Source: Flavobacteriaceae bacterium (lineage in GTDB: Bacteria; Bacteroidota; Bacteroidia; Flavobacteriales; Flavobacteriaceae). Taken from it: a stretch of 64,000 nt of DNA. Position numbers and translations under genes: made by a program. Below are positions 1-8,695 of this stretch, one piece after another (positions within the stretch are counted from its first letter, which is position 1; each line of letters opens with the position of its first letter). The DNA lies in assembly GCA_023262185.1 (NCBI GenBank), contig JALRDO010000011.1, positions 319-64,318 on the forward strand. Reading direction: 5' to 3'. The notes beneath the pieces were generated by a model. That model had not been told where the DNA came from, ran no database searches, and was given only the letters and a program-made list of their open reading frames with translations.

Positions 1-506
1 GCTTGTTTGAGTTGAGTCTCAAGGTCTTCCATGTTTCCGTTCTCGTAGCGGTAACGTTTTGCCTTGCACAAGCGAACCCCATCGATGATTGAGGCGTGGT
101 TGAGACTGTCTGAGACAATGGCGTCTTCAGGGCCTAGAAGAGGCTCAAAAAGACCTCCGTTGGCGTCAAAAGCCGCAGCGTACAAGATGGTGTCTTCTGT
201 ACCGTAAAAATGGGCAATCTCTGCCTCTAACTTTTTGTGGATGTCTTGAGTACCGCAGATAAAACGCACCGACGACATACCAAACCCATGTGTGTCTAGC
301 GTGTCTTTCGCTGCTTGAATCACTTCAGGATGCGAAGAGAGCCCTAAATAATTATTCGCACAGAAATTCAGTACTTCTTGTCCTGAATCTAGAATAATTT
401 CTGCTCCTTGCTTTGAAGTAATGACGCGTTCTGTCTTGAATAACCCTTGATCTTTTAATTCATCAAGAGTGTCTTGCAATTGCTTTTGGAAAGCTTTTGG
501 ATACAT
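1..506 (-). CDS. kbl: Glycine C-acetyltransferase (2-amino-3-ketobutyrate CoA ligase), N-terminal part
   Basis: The reading frame starts with ATG at 504-506 on minus and runs off the left edge, so only about 168 N-terminal residues are visible. It begins [17 protein letters not shown] and contains [27 protein letters not shown] and [11 protein letters not shown], all hallmarks of the PLP-dependent alpha-oxoamine synthase family and closest to Kbl. Kbl converts 2-amino-3-ketobutyrate plus CoA to glycine and acetyl-CoA in threonine breakdown, working with threonine dehydrogenase in the cytoplasm. The PLP lysine lies beyond the window. Only 10 nt separate it from the upstream helicase gene, so co-transcription is likely. 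Other alpha-oxoamine synthases such as BioF are possible but fit less well. Confidence 0.9.
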   Translation of the reverse strand, partial: MYPKAFQKQLQDTLDELKDQGLFKTERVITSKQGAEIILDSGQEVLNFCANNYLGLSSHPEVIQAAKDTLDTHGFGMSSVRFICGTQDIHKKLEAEIAHFYGTEDTILYAAAFDANGGLFEPLLGPEDAIVSDSLNHASIIDGVRLCKAKRYRYENGNMEDLETQLKQ

Positions 507-516
507 AGATTGAAAA

Positions 517-3500
517 TTAAATGGAGTGAACCTCAAGTTCTTTTTCGTGTGCACTAAGATAAATAATGAAGCGCTGTTTTACGCTGCATTGACCCGATGG
601 ATCGAGCCGATTGATTAGGTCGCTGTACTGATTGACTTGTTCTAAATGCTTGGGTGATGGAAGCCCCGTTTTGTACTCAATGAGCGTATAGTCGTTTTCT
701 ATCTTCACTAGCCGATCTGGAATCGCGATGCTACCAGAAGGATCGAGAAGTTTTGCTTCGTTTTTTGCCCAGACCTCCTTTTTGTAATAGGTGTTAAGTT
801 CAGGATGCGTCAGTATTTCATTAGCCCATTTTTTGCATTGCTGGAGCTGTTCTTCATTAGCCTTGTCTTTTAGCGAATCCACAGCACCTTCTAAAGATTC
901 GATACTATGGATATGACTCATGAACTCATGAAATAAAGTGCCCAAGAGCTGTGCTTCTTGAAGTACAGGTTCTGGGTAGGATAATTCGAACGTAAGAGGT
1001 TCTGTTGCTGTTACGAACGGAATTTGGTCTTCTGTCTCGAGCTGTTCGCTCAGTCCTTGGGCACGTAAACATCCGATATCTGCCGCATTGCCGTTAAAAT
1101 GATCTGCAAAATGTGATGCTAAACAGCTGGTTAACAATGCCGGATAGTGTATGCCTTCTTTGCTTGATGAGGGCGTTTCAGCATAAATAAAGAGCGCTTG
1201 TTTGGCACGTGTACAGGCAACGTAAAATTGATTGAGATGGTCGAGTTCTGTTCTCATTCGCTCTTTCTCATATATCGCCTCTGATGGAGCGTGACCTTTT
1301 ACGGTTTTAGACGATAGAGGTAGCAGCATGTGTCGGATCGGGAGCAGGTCAGACACTTCGAGCCAATCTTTTTCGGTATTTAATGAACGAGAACGCTCTA
1401 CGGCAAAAGGGTAAAATACCACTTCGAATTCTAGCCCTTTTGATTTGTGAACGGTGGTGATTTGAATAGCCTCGGTGTTTTCTGGCAAGGGCAAAAAAAG
1501 CGCCTCTTGACTGTCGTAATAATTTAGAAATTCGTGAATCCCTTCTCCTCTTTGTTGTTGCCTTTCATAAACAAGCTCAAGTAAATAATTACAGAAGGCT
1601 GCATCAGTTTGATCGGCCTTAACAACGGCCCCCTCTACTGTGCTGAAGGGCAAATTGTCGATCACCTTCTTCACAAACACATAGGGATTCATTTTTATGA
1701 ATTCTTCAAGGGCGATTTGGTGTGCACTTAAATACCGCTCAAAACTATATATGCGTCGTTTGCCTTGATCGCTGAGGGCCTTTTGTACACGCTCGAACCG
1801 TTCTGGGTGGTGGCGTTCAATGCCGTCTACGACCTCAAAAGCATATAAAGCGTTAGAAGGTTCAAGGGTATAACGCATGAGAGCTATAACCACCTTGATG
1901 CGTTCGTTCAGTTTAAGGTCAAGGGCCTCCGAAGAGATGACCTCAAAGCCTTTATCCATAAGGTCGTTTGCTACTGTAGAGGCTTCGGCATTTTTGGAGA
2001 CTAAAACAGCCATGTCTCTGAGCGCATATCCGGCTGCAATGCATCGCTTTATGTCTTCGCGCAGCGCTTCTAATTGAAGTTCGACCTTGGACTTTTCGCT
2101 GCGTTCTATAAGGCGTACACCCACAAAGCCCTCTTCTTGTGAGCGGTGATCAGGGATGCGTTGACGGCCTGTATTTCGGTAAAGATCTTGATAAGAGCTA
2201 TCGGTTAGCACTTGTGCTCCAAGCGAAAAGAGTTGATTGTTGAAGTTTATAAGGGTTGAGGCGCTTCTGTAGTTCGTGTCAAGATTTGCTGCGGCAGCAG
2301 ACTTTGAGAAGTCGTTTGCCCCTTGGCTGTACAATCGAATGAACTGTTCGACATCTCCACCTCTCCAGCGGTAGATAGACTGCTTTGCGTCTCCTACAAT
2401 AAAGGCCAAGCCTTCGTCAATGGATTCTGACGAGGCTACTGTAGAAGCCAATAAGGGGTTCAAGTTGTTCCACTGAAATACCGACGTGTCTTGAAATTCA
2501 TCAATAAAGAAGTACTGGTATTTTGAGCCGATGCGCTCATAGATGTACGGAGAGGGCTGATCTGAAATGGCGGCACTGATAAGTGCATTGAATTCGGCTA
2601 TAGGTAGCACCTCTTTTCTTTTTAATACCGATTGGTATAATTTGAATATTCGGCCCATTAATGCAAAGCTTCCGATTTGTTGTGAAACCGCTTGAATGCG
2701 AATTCTTTCATGAAGGGCACCTACTATATCGGGATAGTCTTTCTCTATTTTTTCTTGAAGCGCTGCTGAAACTTCTTTGCCCTTTTTGAAATAAGCTGCC
2801 TCTTTAAGTTGCTTAAGTACAGTTTCACCCGTCAATTTGGGTTCATCAAGCCTTCCTTCAGCCATAGCCGTAAGATGATCTAGAATATTCACCTTGAAGA
2901 CTTCTTTGCCTCCGGCCGCTCTAAGTTCATCCAACAGCATTAGGGCGTTCTGCTCAACCTCTTTTTCTTTTTGCCGCCATTTCTCTTCAAGAATTTTCTG
3001 TAAGGCGAGCACGCTCTCTAGGTTGATGGCGTTTTCTTCAAAACGTAATCTTGATGCTTCATTGAGCAACTCTTTGCTGAAATCCAATAGAGATCGTGCA
3101 ATATCAAACGACTTCTCTTGATCAATGAGAGAGAGGGTCATGGTGCGCAGCAGTTCTTCAAGTTGCGGATTATCTTGAAGCTCATCGATTAATTCTTCAA
3201 TGGCCTCTCTCAAGTAATTCATGGGCTCTAGCGTGACCTCAAACCCTGGATTGAGCGCCAGATCTAAGGCAAAGCTTCTGATCAGCTTATGGGTAAATGC
3301 GTCTATAGTGGTCAGTTCAAACCTGGAATAATTGTGCAGGATCTCCTTTAAAACGGTCTCAGATCGTTTTTGAATAGAGGTTCTCGAAAGACCAAGGCTA
3401 TCTGAGAGCTCGTTAAGCATGGATTCTTTTGAGGCAGACAATCCTTCTTTCGCGTAAGCAAAATAATGCAGGCTAGAGAGCACGCGCTCTTTCATTTCAG

Positions 3501-3657
3501 CCGCTGCCTTATTCGTAAAGGTGAGGGCTAAGATGTGCTGAAAAATCCGGGTATCTGAAGAGCGAAGTAGCAGCCCCAAATACGTTTTAGCCAGGGTGTA
3601 GGTCTTACCAGAACCCGCAGCAGCACTATAAATTTGAAAGGGAGCCTCTATTAACAT
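517..3657 (-). CDS. UvrD-family helicase with C-terminal PD-(D/E)XK nuclease (AddA/RecB-like)
   Basis: A 1046-residue superfamily 1A DNA helicase. The Walker A motif AGSGKT is at residues 14-19, followed by a [10 protein letters not shown] motif near 45, the DEFQD Walker B motif near 386-390, [21 protein letters not shown], and a VHKSKGLEF motif further on. The C-terminus carries a RecB-type nuclease signature (PDR, then IEYKTG near 993, then QVNQY), with Asp, Glu, Lys and Gln all present, so the nuclease looks intact. The family resects double-strand breaks with a second subunit. The AddB-like partner is not in the window and may lie beyond the left edge past kbl. It is divergent from the superoxide dismutase gene. 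I call it AddA-like rather than AddA because the partner is unseen. Confidence 0.93.
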   Translation of the reverse strand: MLIEAPFQIYSAAAGSGKTYTLAKTYLGLLLRSSDTRIFQHILALTFTNKAAAEMKERVLSSLHYFAYAKEGLSASKESMLNELSDSLGLSRTSIQKRSETVLKEILHNYSRFELTTIDAFTHKLIRSFALDLALNPGFEVTLEPMNYLREAIEELIDELQDNPQLEELLRTMTLSLIDQEKSFDIARSLLDFSKELLNEASRLRFEENAINLESVLALQKILEEKWRQKEKEVEQNALMLLDELRAAGGKEVFKVNILDHLTAMAEGRLDEPKLTGETVLKQLKEAAYFKKGKEVSAALQEKIEKDYPDIVGALHERIRIQAVSQQIGSFALMGRIFKLYQSVLKRKEVLPIAEFNALISAAISDQPSPYIYERIGSKYQYFFIDEFQDTSVFQWNNLNPLLASTVASSESIDEGLAFIVGDAKQSIYRWRGGDVEQFIRLYSQGANDFSKSAAAANLDTNYRSASTLINFNNQLFSLGAQVLTDSSYQDLYRNTGRQRIPDHRSQEEGFVGVRLIERSEKSKVELQLEALREDIKRCIAAGYALRDMAVLVSKNAEASTVANDLMDKGFEVISSEALDLKLNERIKVVIALMRYTLEPSNALYAFEVVDGIERHHPERFERVQKALSDQGKRRIYSFERYLSAHQIALEEFIKMNPYVFVKKVIDNLPFSTVEGAVVKADQTDAAFCNYLLELVYERQQQRGEGIHEFLNYYDSQEALFLPLPENTEAIQITTVHKSKGLEFEVVFYPFAVERSRSLNTEKDWLEVSDLLPIRHMLLPLSSKTVKGHAPSEAIYEKERMRTELDHLNQFYVACTRAKQALFIYAETPSSSKEGIHYPALLTSCLASHFADHFNGNAADIGCLRAQGLSEQLETEDQIPFVTATEPLTFELSYPEPVLQEAQLLGTLFHEFMSHIHSIESLEGAVDSLKDKANEEQLQQCKKWANEILTHPELNTYYKKEVWAKNEAKLLDPSGSIAIPDRLVKIENDYTLIEYKTGLPSPKHLEQVNQYSDLINRLDPSGQCSVKQRFIIYLSAHEKELEVHSI

Positions 3658-3687
3658 CTACTGTATGCAAAGTACACGCTTTAGCCT

Positions 3688-3695
3688 TATTTTTG
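3688..3695 (+). promoter_or_regulatory. Putative -7 promoter box for superoxide dismutase
   Basis: TATTTTTG matches the Bacteroidota -7 consensus TAnnTTTG. It lies 30 nt before the ATG at 3726, in the divergent gap between the helicase and the dismutase. No clear -33 TTG is seen. Confidence 0.6.
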
Positions 3696-3725
3696 TAGAA
3701 CTACTCATCTTAAAAACAGATAGCT

Positions 3726-4334
3726 ATGTCATTTGAATTACCCAATTTACCTTACGCACACGATGCACTTGAGCCGCATATCGATGCGCGCACCATGGAA
3801 ATTCACCACGGAAAACACCATGCTGGGTACACGGCGAAGTTAAATGCCGCTGTTGAAGGCACTGCAAACGAAGGTAAGTCTATTACCGATATTCTCAAAG
3901 GCTTAGACATGAGCAATGGAGCCCTTCGCAACAACGGAGGAGGTTATTTCAACCACAATTTGTTCTGGGAGGTCATGAGTCCTAATGGCGGTGGAGCTCC
4001 TAGTGGAGATCTGGCTGCTGCTATTGACAAGGCTTACGGTTCATTTGAGGGCTTCAAAGACGCTTTCAGTAATGCAGCCGCAACTCAATTTGGCTCAGGG
4101 TGGGCTTGGTTGTGTGTGCACAAAGGCGGAGCTGTTGAAGTATGCTCCACTCCGAACCAAGACAATCCACTTATGCCAGGGGTAAGCTGCGAAGGAACGC
4201 CGATCTTAGGATTAGATGTTTGGGAGCACGCCTACTACCTCAACTACCAAAACAGACGCCCAGATTACATCAATGCGTTCTTTAACGTGATCAACTGGGA
4301 TAAAGTAAGCGAGCTTTACGCTGCTGGAAAATAA
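3726..4334 (+). CDS. Superoxide dismutase, Fe/Mn family
   Basis: A 202-residue cytoplasmic enzyme that dismutates superoxide to hydrogen peroxide and oxygen. The N-terminus has the [18 protein letters not shown] block and the HHGKHHAGY helix, whose first His (27) is a metal ligand. The second ligand is in NHNLFW, and the last two (Asp and His) are in [18 protein letters not shown]. Length and motifs are those of the intact family with no signal peptide. Residues such as GSGWAWL and [10 protein letters not shown] lean towards the Mn or cambialistic group, but metal choice cannot be decided by eye. It is a single-gene unit with its own TAnnTTTG box and converges on the PurF-like gene with an 18-nt gap. 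Confidence 0.96.
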   Translation: MSFELPNLPYAHDALEPHIDARTMEIHHGKHHAGYTAKLNAAVEGTANEGKSITDILKGLDMSNGALRNNGGGYFNHNLFWEVMSPNGGGAPSGDLAAAIDKAYGSFEGFKDAFSNAAATQFGSGWAWLCVHKGGAVEVCSTPNQDNPLMPGVSCEGTPILGLDVWEHAYYLNYQNRRPDYINAFFNVINWDKVSELYAAGK

Positions 4335-4352
4335 AAATTCTAGCGTTGAGGG

Positions 4353-6251
4353 TTAGTACGCCCGAGAGCGTTTTCCTTCAAAGAAATTTATAAATGCACG
4401 GTTGACTACCTTGCTCCCACCTGGAGTAGGGTAGTTCCCCGTGAAATACCAATCTCCTTTGTTTTCAGGGCAGGCCTTGTGAAGGTCTTCAATGGTTTGA
4501 AATAGAATCTTAACCGGAGCTTTCATATCGCTCGGACGCAGGAGTTCTGCAATTTTCTGATCGAGTTCTTCAGAGGTGAACGGAGCATAGACTTCTTTTA
4601 CATGATTCACCACTTCGCTTGCCTCTTTCTCTAGACTGGCTACACACTTCGCGTAAATTTCTTTGAGTTGCCCTTCAGTATTGCGCTCTTTATGTAAGGC
4701 TATCGCCGCTCTGAAAGCTATAAAGTCTTCAAGACGTGCCATGTCGATCCCGTAACAATCCGGATAGCGAATTTGAGGCGCAGACGACACGACCACAATC
4801 TGTTTGGGATTGAGACGGTCTAACATTCTTAAGATCGACTTTTTAAGGGTGGTTCCGCGTACAATACTGTCGTCTATGATGACCAGGTTATCGGTGGGTT
4901 TTACCGAGCCGTAGGTGATATCGTATACGTGAGCGACCAAATCGTCACGACTGCTGTCTTGGGTGATAAAGGTTCTCAGTTTTGCATCCTTGATGGCCAC
5001 TTTTTCTATCCGAGGACGAACCATAAGCAAGTCATCAAGCTCTTCTTCAGACATGCTACTGCCTTTCTCTAAAATTTGAGCCTTCTTGAATTTGTTGAGA
5101 CGTGTCTGCGCTTCAGAAATCAGCCCTAAGAATGAGGTTTCTGCTGTGTTTGGAATATATGAGAACACAGTGTTGAATAGATCGCCGTCAATGGCGTCGC
5201 TCACCCGGTTAAACACATAGCGACCAAGGGCCTTACGCTCTTGGTAGATATCTTCATCGCTGCCTCTTGAAAAGTAAATACGTTCAAACGAGCAGGCCTT
5301 TTTCTCTAAGGCTTCTAATACCTGTTCAAGCTGAACCTCTCCTGATTTCTTTACGATGAGCGCTTGACCCGGATCGATTTCACGAATCTGATCTTTCTTC
5401 ACATTAAAGACCGTTTGAATCGCAGGACGTTCTGAGGCCACAACTACAATCTCGTCGTCTTGGTAGAAATAGGCAGGACGTATTCCGGCAGGATCTCTCA
5501 AGACAAAAGAGTCTCCGTGCCCAATGAGGCCGGCCATGGCGTATCCGCCGTCCCAGTTTTTGGCAGCCTTTCTCAAGATACGTGCGACATCTAATCGCTC
5601 AGCAATAATAGCTGAGGCTTGTCTTTTATCGAAGCCTTCGCGCTTTGCGTCCTTGTATAACTTAGCAACGGCATCGTCTAAGAAGTGTCCGATGCGCTCC
5701 ATAACCGTCACCGTGTCTGCCATTGCCTTAGGATGCTGACCGATGCGCACGAGTTCATCGAACATCTCTTTTACATTAGTCATATTGAAGTTTCCGGCGA
5801 CGATGAGGTTACGATGCATCCAGTTGTTCTGGCGTAAAAACGGATGGACGCTTTCAATGCTGTTTTGTCCGAAAGTACCGTAGCGCACATGTCCGAGCAT
5901 GAGTTCACCCAGGTAAGGGACATTTTCTTTTAAAAAATCGAGGTCATCAACGTTTTCAGGATGGGTATCTAAAACTCCCTGAATGCGCGTGTTGATCTGG
6001 TCGAAGATGTCTTGAATGGGTTGTTTTTCAGCCGATCTGACACGAGCAATGTAGCGTTCTCCAGGCTCCATGTTGAATTTGATGGTGGCAATACCAGCCC
6101 CGTCTTGGCCGCGGTTGTGCTGCTTCTCCATCATGAGGTACATCTTGTTTACCGCATAGAAGGCAGACCCGTATTTTTCTTTATAATACTCGAGTGGTTT
6201 GAGCAGTCGGATAAGAGCTATTCCGCATTCGTGTTTGATCGCATCACTCAT
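4353..6251 (-). CDS. PurF-like amidophosphoribosyltransferase (long Bacteroidota form)
   Basis: A 632-residue protein with an N-terminal class II glutamine amidotransferase domain and a type I phosphoribosyltransferase domain. Cys9 (HECGI) would be the nucleophile after removal of an 8-residue propeptide. RGQDGAGIAT and GHVRYGTFG match glutaminase motifs, and IIDDSIVRGTT near residue 458 is the PRPP-binding loop. Known PurF makes phosphoribosylamine from PRPP and glutamine, the first step of purine synthesis. It is about 130 residues longer than classical PurF, and the usual HNG glutaminase motif reads GNF here, so it may be a paralogue of a standard PurF elsewhere. It follows the PfkB kinase by 12 nt. 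Family assignment is firm; the exact substrate is less so. Confidence 0.85.
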   Translation of the reverse strand: MSDAIKHECGIALIRLLKPLEYYKEKYGSAFYAVNKMYLMMEKQHNRGQDGAGIATIKFNMEPGERYIARVRSAEKQPIQDIFDQINTRIQGVLDTHPENVDDLDFLKENVPYLGELMLGHVRYGTFGQNSIESVHPFLRQNNWMHRNLIVAGNFNMTNVKEMFDELVRIGQHPKAMADTVTVMERIGHFLDDAVAKLYKDAKREGFDKRQASAIIAERLDVARILRKAAKNWDGGYAMAGLIGHGDSFVLRDPAGIRPAYFYQDDEIVVVASERPAIQTVFNVKKDQIREIDPGQALIVKKSGEVQLEQVLEALEKKACSFERIYFSRGSDEDIYQERKALGRYVFNRVSDAIDGDLFNTVFSYIPNTAETSFLGLISEAQTRLNKFKKAQILEKGSSMSEEELDDLLMVRPRIEKVAIKDAKLRTFITQDSSRDDLVAHVYDITYGSVKPTDNLVIIDDSIVRGTTLKKSILRMLDRLNPKQIVVVSSAPQIRYPDCYGIDMARLEDFIAFRAAIALHKERNTEGQLKEIYAKCVASLEKEASEVVNHVKEVYAPFTSEELDQKIAELLRPSDMKAPVKILFQTIEDLHKACPENKGDWYFTGNYPTPGGSKVVNRAFINFFEGKRSRAY

Positions 6252-6263
6252 GAGATAGTAGAT

Positions 6264-7190
6264 TTAGTCGAGTTCGATGACACATTGGGTGAGCGTTCTG
6301 AACACCTCTAATCGAGAGGCGATTTCATCACGTGTTAGGTTTTCCATTCGTCCCGTTCCTAATTCTTCAACACAGAACGATGCAAGATTGGCACCGTGTA
6401 TGAGTGCACTCTTGAGTCTATCAAATGAGATATGTCGAGATTCGGCCAGATAAGCCGAAAGCCCTCCTGCAAAAGTGTCACCGGCCCCTGTAGGGTCGTA
6501 TACTTCTTCTAGGGGCAAAGCTGGAGCAAAAAAGACGTGATCCTCGTGGAACAGTAGTGCTCCGTGCTCTCCTTTTTTAATTACTAAATATTTTGGGCCT
6601 TTGGTTAGGATTTTTTTTGCTGCTTTCACCAAAGAGTATTCTCCTGATAACAGACGCGCCTCTTCGTCATTGATTGCTAGCACATCGATACGCTCTAGAA
6701 CTGCATCTAGCTGGTTTGGGGTGTGCTCCATCCAGTAGTTCATAGTGTCGAGAATCACCAAGTTTGGACGCTTTTCCATCTGATCCAAAACACTCATTTG
6801 TATAGAGGGGTGTAGATTTCCGAGTAACAACACCTCTGCATCTTTAAAGTGATCTGGAACTTTAGGATTGAAATCTGCTAACGTATTGAGCTCGGTCAAA
6901 AGCGTATCACGGCTATTCATATCGTTGTGATACTTGCCCGACCAAAAGAAGGTTTTACCGTCTGGGATTTGCTCAACACCATCAAGATAGATATTCTTAC
7001 TTCTTAAGAGGTCTAGGTGTTTTTCTTCAAAGTCACCACCGATCACCGAGACAATACCAACTTCAACATTAAAATGACTTGCAGCAAGCGCGATGTAAGA
7101 GACAGAACCCCCAAGGGTTTTTTCAGTGCGATCGAATGGCGTTTCAATAGCGTCATATGCTAAAGTACCTACCGCCAATAATTTTGACAT
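6264..7190 (-). CDS. PfkB-family sugar/nucleoside kinase
   Basis: A 308-residue ribokinase-fold kinase. The N-terminus (LLAVGTLAYDAIETP) and the GGSVSYIALAAS segment fit the substrate-binding half. The C-terminal DPTGAGDTFAGG motif, near residue 230, holds the catalytic Asp and the anion hole. The family phosphorylates sugars or nucleosides (ribose, adenosine, fructose and others) in the cytoplasm, and substrate cannot be read from sequence. Its position directly before the PurF-like gene, with purN two genes upstream, makes a ribose or nucleoside substrate an attractive guess, but that is inference. A TAnnTTTG box sits 22 nt upstream of the ATG, so the kinase and PurF-like gene probably form one transcript. 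Confidence 0.9.
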   Translation of the reverse strand: MSKLLAVGTLAYDAIETPFDRTEKTLGGSVSYIALAASHFNVEVGIVSVIGGDFEEKHLDLLRSKNIYLDGVEQIPDGKTFFWSGKYHNDMNSRDTLLTELNTLADFNPKVPDHFKDAEVLLLGNLHPSIQMSVLDQMEKRPNLVILDTMNYWMEHTPNQLDAVLERIDVLAINDEEARLLSGEYSLVKAAKKILTKGPKYLVIKKGEHGALLFHEDHVFFAPALPLEEVYDPTGAGDTFAGGLSAYLAESRHISFDRLKSALIHGANLASFCVEELGTGRMENLTRDEIASRLEVFRTLTQCVIELD

Positions 7191-7212
7191 GAGCGTGATT
7201 TGACTACTTCTG

Positions 7213-7220
7213 CAAATATA
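7213..7220 (-). promoter_or_regulatory. Putative -7 promoter box for the PfkB kinase / PurF-like unit
   Basis: The plus strand reads CAAATATA, i.e. TATATTTG on minus, a full match to TAnnTTTG. It ends 22 nt before the kinase ATG at 7190, in the short gap after rnhA. It would start a transcript separate from purN-rnhA. Confidence 0.6.
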
Positions 7221-7226
7221 AAAGGT

Positions 7227-7697
7227 TTATTCGTTGTCAGAAGCTTCATTAAAACCAGAGTCTTCCTTTAAATTCGGCTGCTTTGATGCTGCCACGGCTA
7301 ATGCGTCACAACGCTCGTTTTGCGGATGATTGTTGTGTCCTTTGATCCACACGAAGCGCACCTGGTGCTTTCTAAACTCGACAAGAAACTGCATCCAGAG
7401 GTCGGCATTCTTTCGATCTCTAAAGTTTTTCCGCTCCCATCCAAAGACCCATTTTTTTTCTACCGCGTCTGCGACGTATTTTGAATCGGTATACACGGTG
7501 ACTTGCATACCGTCTGATCTTAGTTTTCTGAGACCTTCGATAACAGCCAATAGCTCCATTCGATTGTTCGTGGTGTGCTTAAAGCCTTCTGCGAATTCTT
7601 TGCGGTAGCGTTTTTCGGGCGATTCGAGAACGATCCCGTATCCGCCCGGACCTGGGTTTCCGCGGGCCGCACCGTCAGTGTACAGATTAACCTGCAT
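7227..7697 (-). CDS. rnhA: Ribonuclease HI
   Basis: A 156-residue enzyme that cleaves the RNA strand of RNA-DNA hybrids. The catalytic set is visible: Asp8 in LYTDGAARGNPGPGG, Glu in NNRMELLAVIEGL, Asp in VYTDSKYV, and the C-terminal Asp in NERCDALA, preceded by VWIKGHNNHPQNE. Length equals that of E. coli RNase HI. No hybrid-binding domain is fused to the N-terminus. The first 11 nt overlap the 3' end of purN, so the two are translationally coupled in one minus-strand unit. The C-terminal tail is acidic and variable. Confidence 0.97.
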   Translation of the reverse strand: MQVNLYTDGAARGNPGPGGYGIVLESPEKRYRKEFAEGFKHTTNNRMELLAVIEGLRKLRSDGMQVTVYTDSKYVADAVEKKWVFGWERKNFRDRKNADLWMQFLVEFRKHQVRFVWIKGHNNHPQNERCDALAVAASKQPNLKEDSGFNEASDNE

Positions 7698-8256
7698 GAG
7701 CGAGCAACTTTTCGATCACCTTGGGGTAATACTCGTGTTCTAGGCCGTGAATTTTTTCGGCCAGTGACGACGGGGTGTCTTGCGGACTGACTTCAATGGC
7801 GTATTGCGCGATGATGGCACCTTCGTCATAGTTTTCATTCACAAAATGTATGGTGATGCCGCTTTCTTTTTCGCGTGCCGCAATAACGGCTTCATGTACG
7901 TGAGCGCCATACATTCCTTTACCCCCGTATTTGGGCAGTAAGGCCGGATGAATATTGATGATGCGCTCTTGAAAGGCTGATATCCAAGGTTCGGGGATCT
8001 TAAGCAGGTAACCTGCCAGAACGATTAGCTCGGGGTTGAGCTGTTGAAGCATGTCTAGAAACGCCTTGCTTTTTAAAGCCTCTTTTGAGAGGTAGGCAGC
8101 ACTAACCTCGAGTTCTTTGCACCGCTCTAGAACTCTAGCGTCTTTTTTATTGGTGAAAACAAAAGTGATCTCTACCTCGCTATTGGATTGAAAATAACGA
8201 ACGATATTTTCAACGTTAGTTCCTGAACCTGAGGCAAAAAGCACTATTTTAGACAT
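7687..8256 (-). CDS. purN: Phosphoribosylglycinamide formyltransferase
   Basis: A 189-residue folate-dependent enzyme that formylates GAR to FGAR in purine synthesis. The N-terminal LFASGSGTNVENIV binds the phosphate. VLAGYLLKIPEPW and INIHPALLPKYGGKGMYG carry the catalytic Asn-His, and HFVNENYDEGAII holds the catalytic Asp and the Glu-Gly motif. Length is normal. The ATG at 8254-8256 is the only reasonable start. It is divergent from acpP across 119 nt and overlaps rnhA by 11 nt. No good TAnnTTTG box was seen on the minus strand here. Confidence 0.97.
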   Translation of the reverse strand: MSKIVLFASGSGTNVENIVRYFQSNSEVEITFVFTNKKDARVLERCKELEVSAAYLSKEALKSKAFLDMLQQLNPELIVLAGYLLKIPEPWISAFQERIINIHPALLPKYGGKGMYGAHVHEAVIAAREKESGITIHFVNENYDEGAIIAQYAIEVSPQDTPSSLAEKIHGLEHEYYPKVIEKLLAHAG

Positions 8257-8339
8257 AGAGAGTAAAGGCGTTATGCTGTAAAGCGAAGGTAAGAGAATCC
8301 GCCTTAAATCCTTAACCTTCTTTGTATAGCAAAGTTTTA

Positions 8340-8347
8340 TACATTTG
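8340..8347 (+). promoter_or_regulatory. Putative promoter for acpP
   Basis: TACATTTG matches TAnnTTTG and lies 28 nt before the acpP ATG. A TTTG at 8321-8324 could be the -33 element, although the 15-nt spacer is shorter than usual. Confidence 0.6.
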
Positions 8348-8375
8348 CCGAGATATAATTTTTAAAAACGAAGAT

Positions 8376-8609
8376 ATGTCAGACATTGCATCAAGAGTTA
8401 AAGCGATTATCGTTGACAAACTAGGGGTTGACGAGAACGAAGTTGTACCTGAGGCTAGTTTTACAAATGATTTGGGTGCAGACTCTTTAGATACAGTTGA
8501 GCTCATCATGGAATTTGAGAAAGAATTTGATATTCAGATTCCAGACGACCAAGCAGAAAATATTGCCACTGTAGGTCAAGCCATTTCTTATATAGAATCA
8601 TCTAAGTAA
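8376..8609 (+). CDS. acpP: Acyl carrier protein
   Basis: A 77-residue acidic carrier of the growing fatty acid. The start is set at MSDIASRV (8376). An upstream in-frame ATG at 8322 would add 18 residues unlike any ACP and would sit before the promoter box. The phosphopantetheine attachment serine is in [15 protein letters not shown]. It is followed by fabF, the usual partner, but a strong hairpin terminator stands between them, which would let acpP be made in excess over the downstream genes. Confidence 0.97.
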   Translation: MSDIASRVKAIIVDKLGVDENEVVPEASFTNDLGADSLDTVELIMEFEKEFDIQIPDDQAENIATVGQAISYIESSK

Positions 8610-8633
8610 GACCTCAAACGGCTTAAAATTACT

Positions 8634-8667
8634 ATCCATGTGCGCCCAGGTGCACATGGATTTTTTA
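8634..8667 (+). terminator. Intrinsic terminator between acpP and fabF
   Basis: A 10-bp perfect stem (ATCCATGTGC, 8634-8643, with GCACATGGAT, 8652-8661) and an 8-nt loop are followed at once by a run of T. This is a good rho-independent terminator in the plus direction. Read-through or an internal promoter must feed fabF. Confidence 0.8.
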
Positions 8668-8695
8668 TATCTTCAATCGAATAAACACGCTTGTA

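Noticed and set aside
7575-7790. Small plus-strand frame across the rnhA-purN overlap
   Set aside because: Antisense to two well-conserved enzymes and without start signals.
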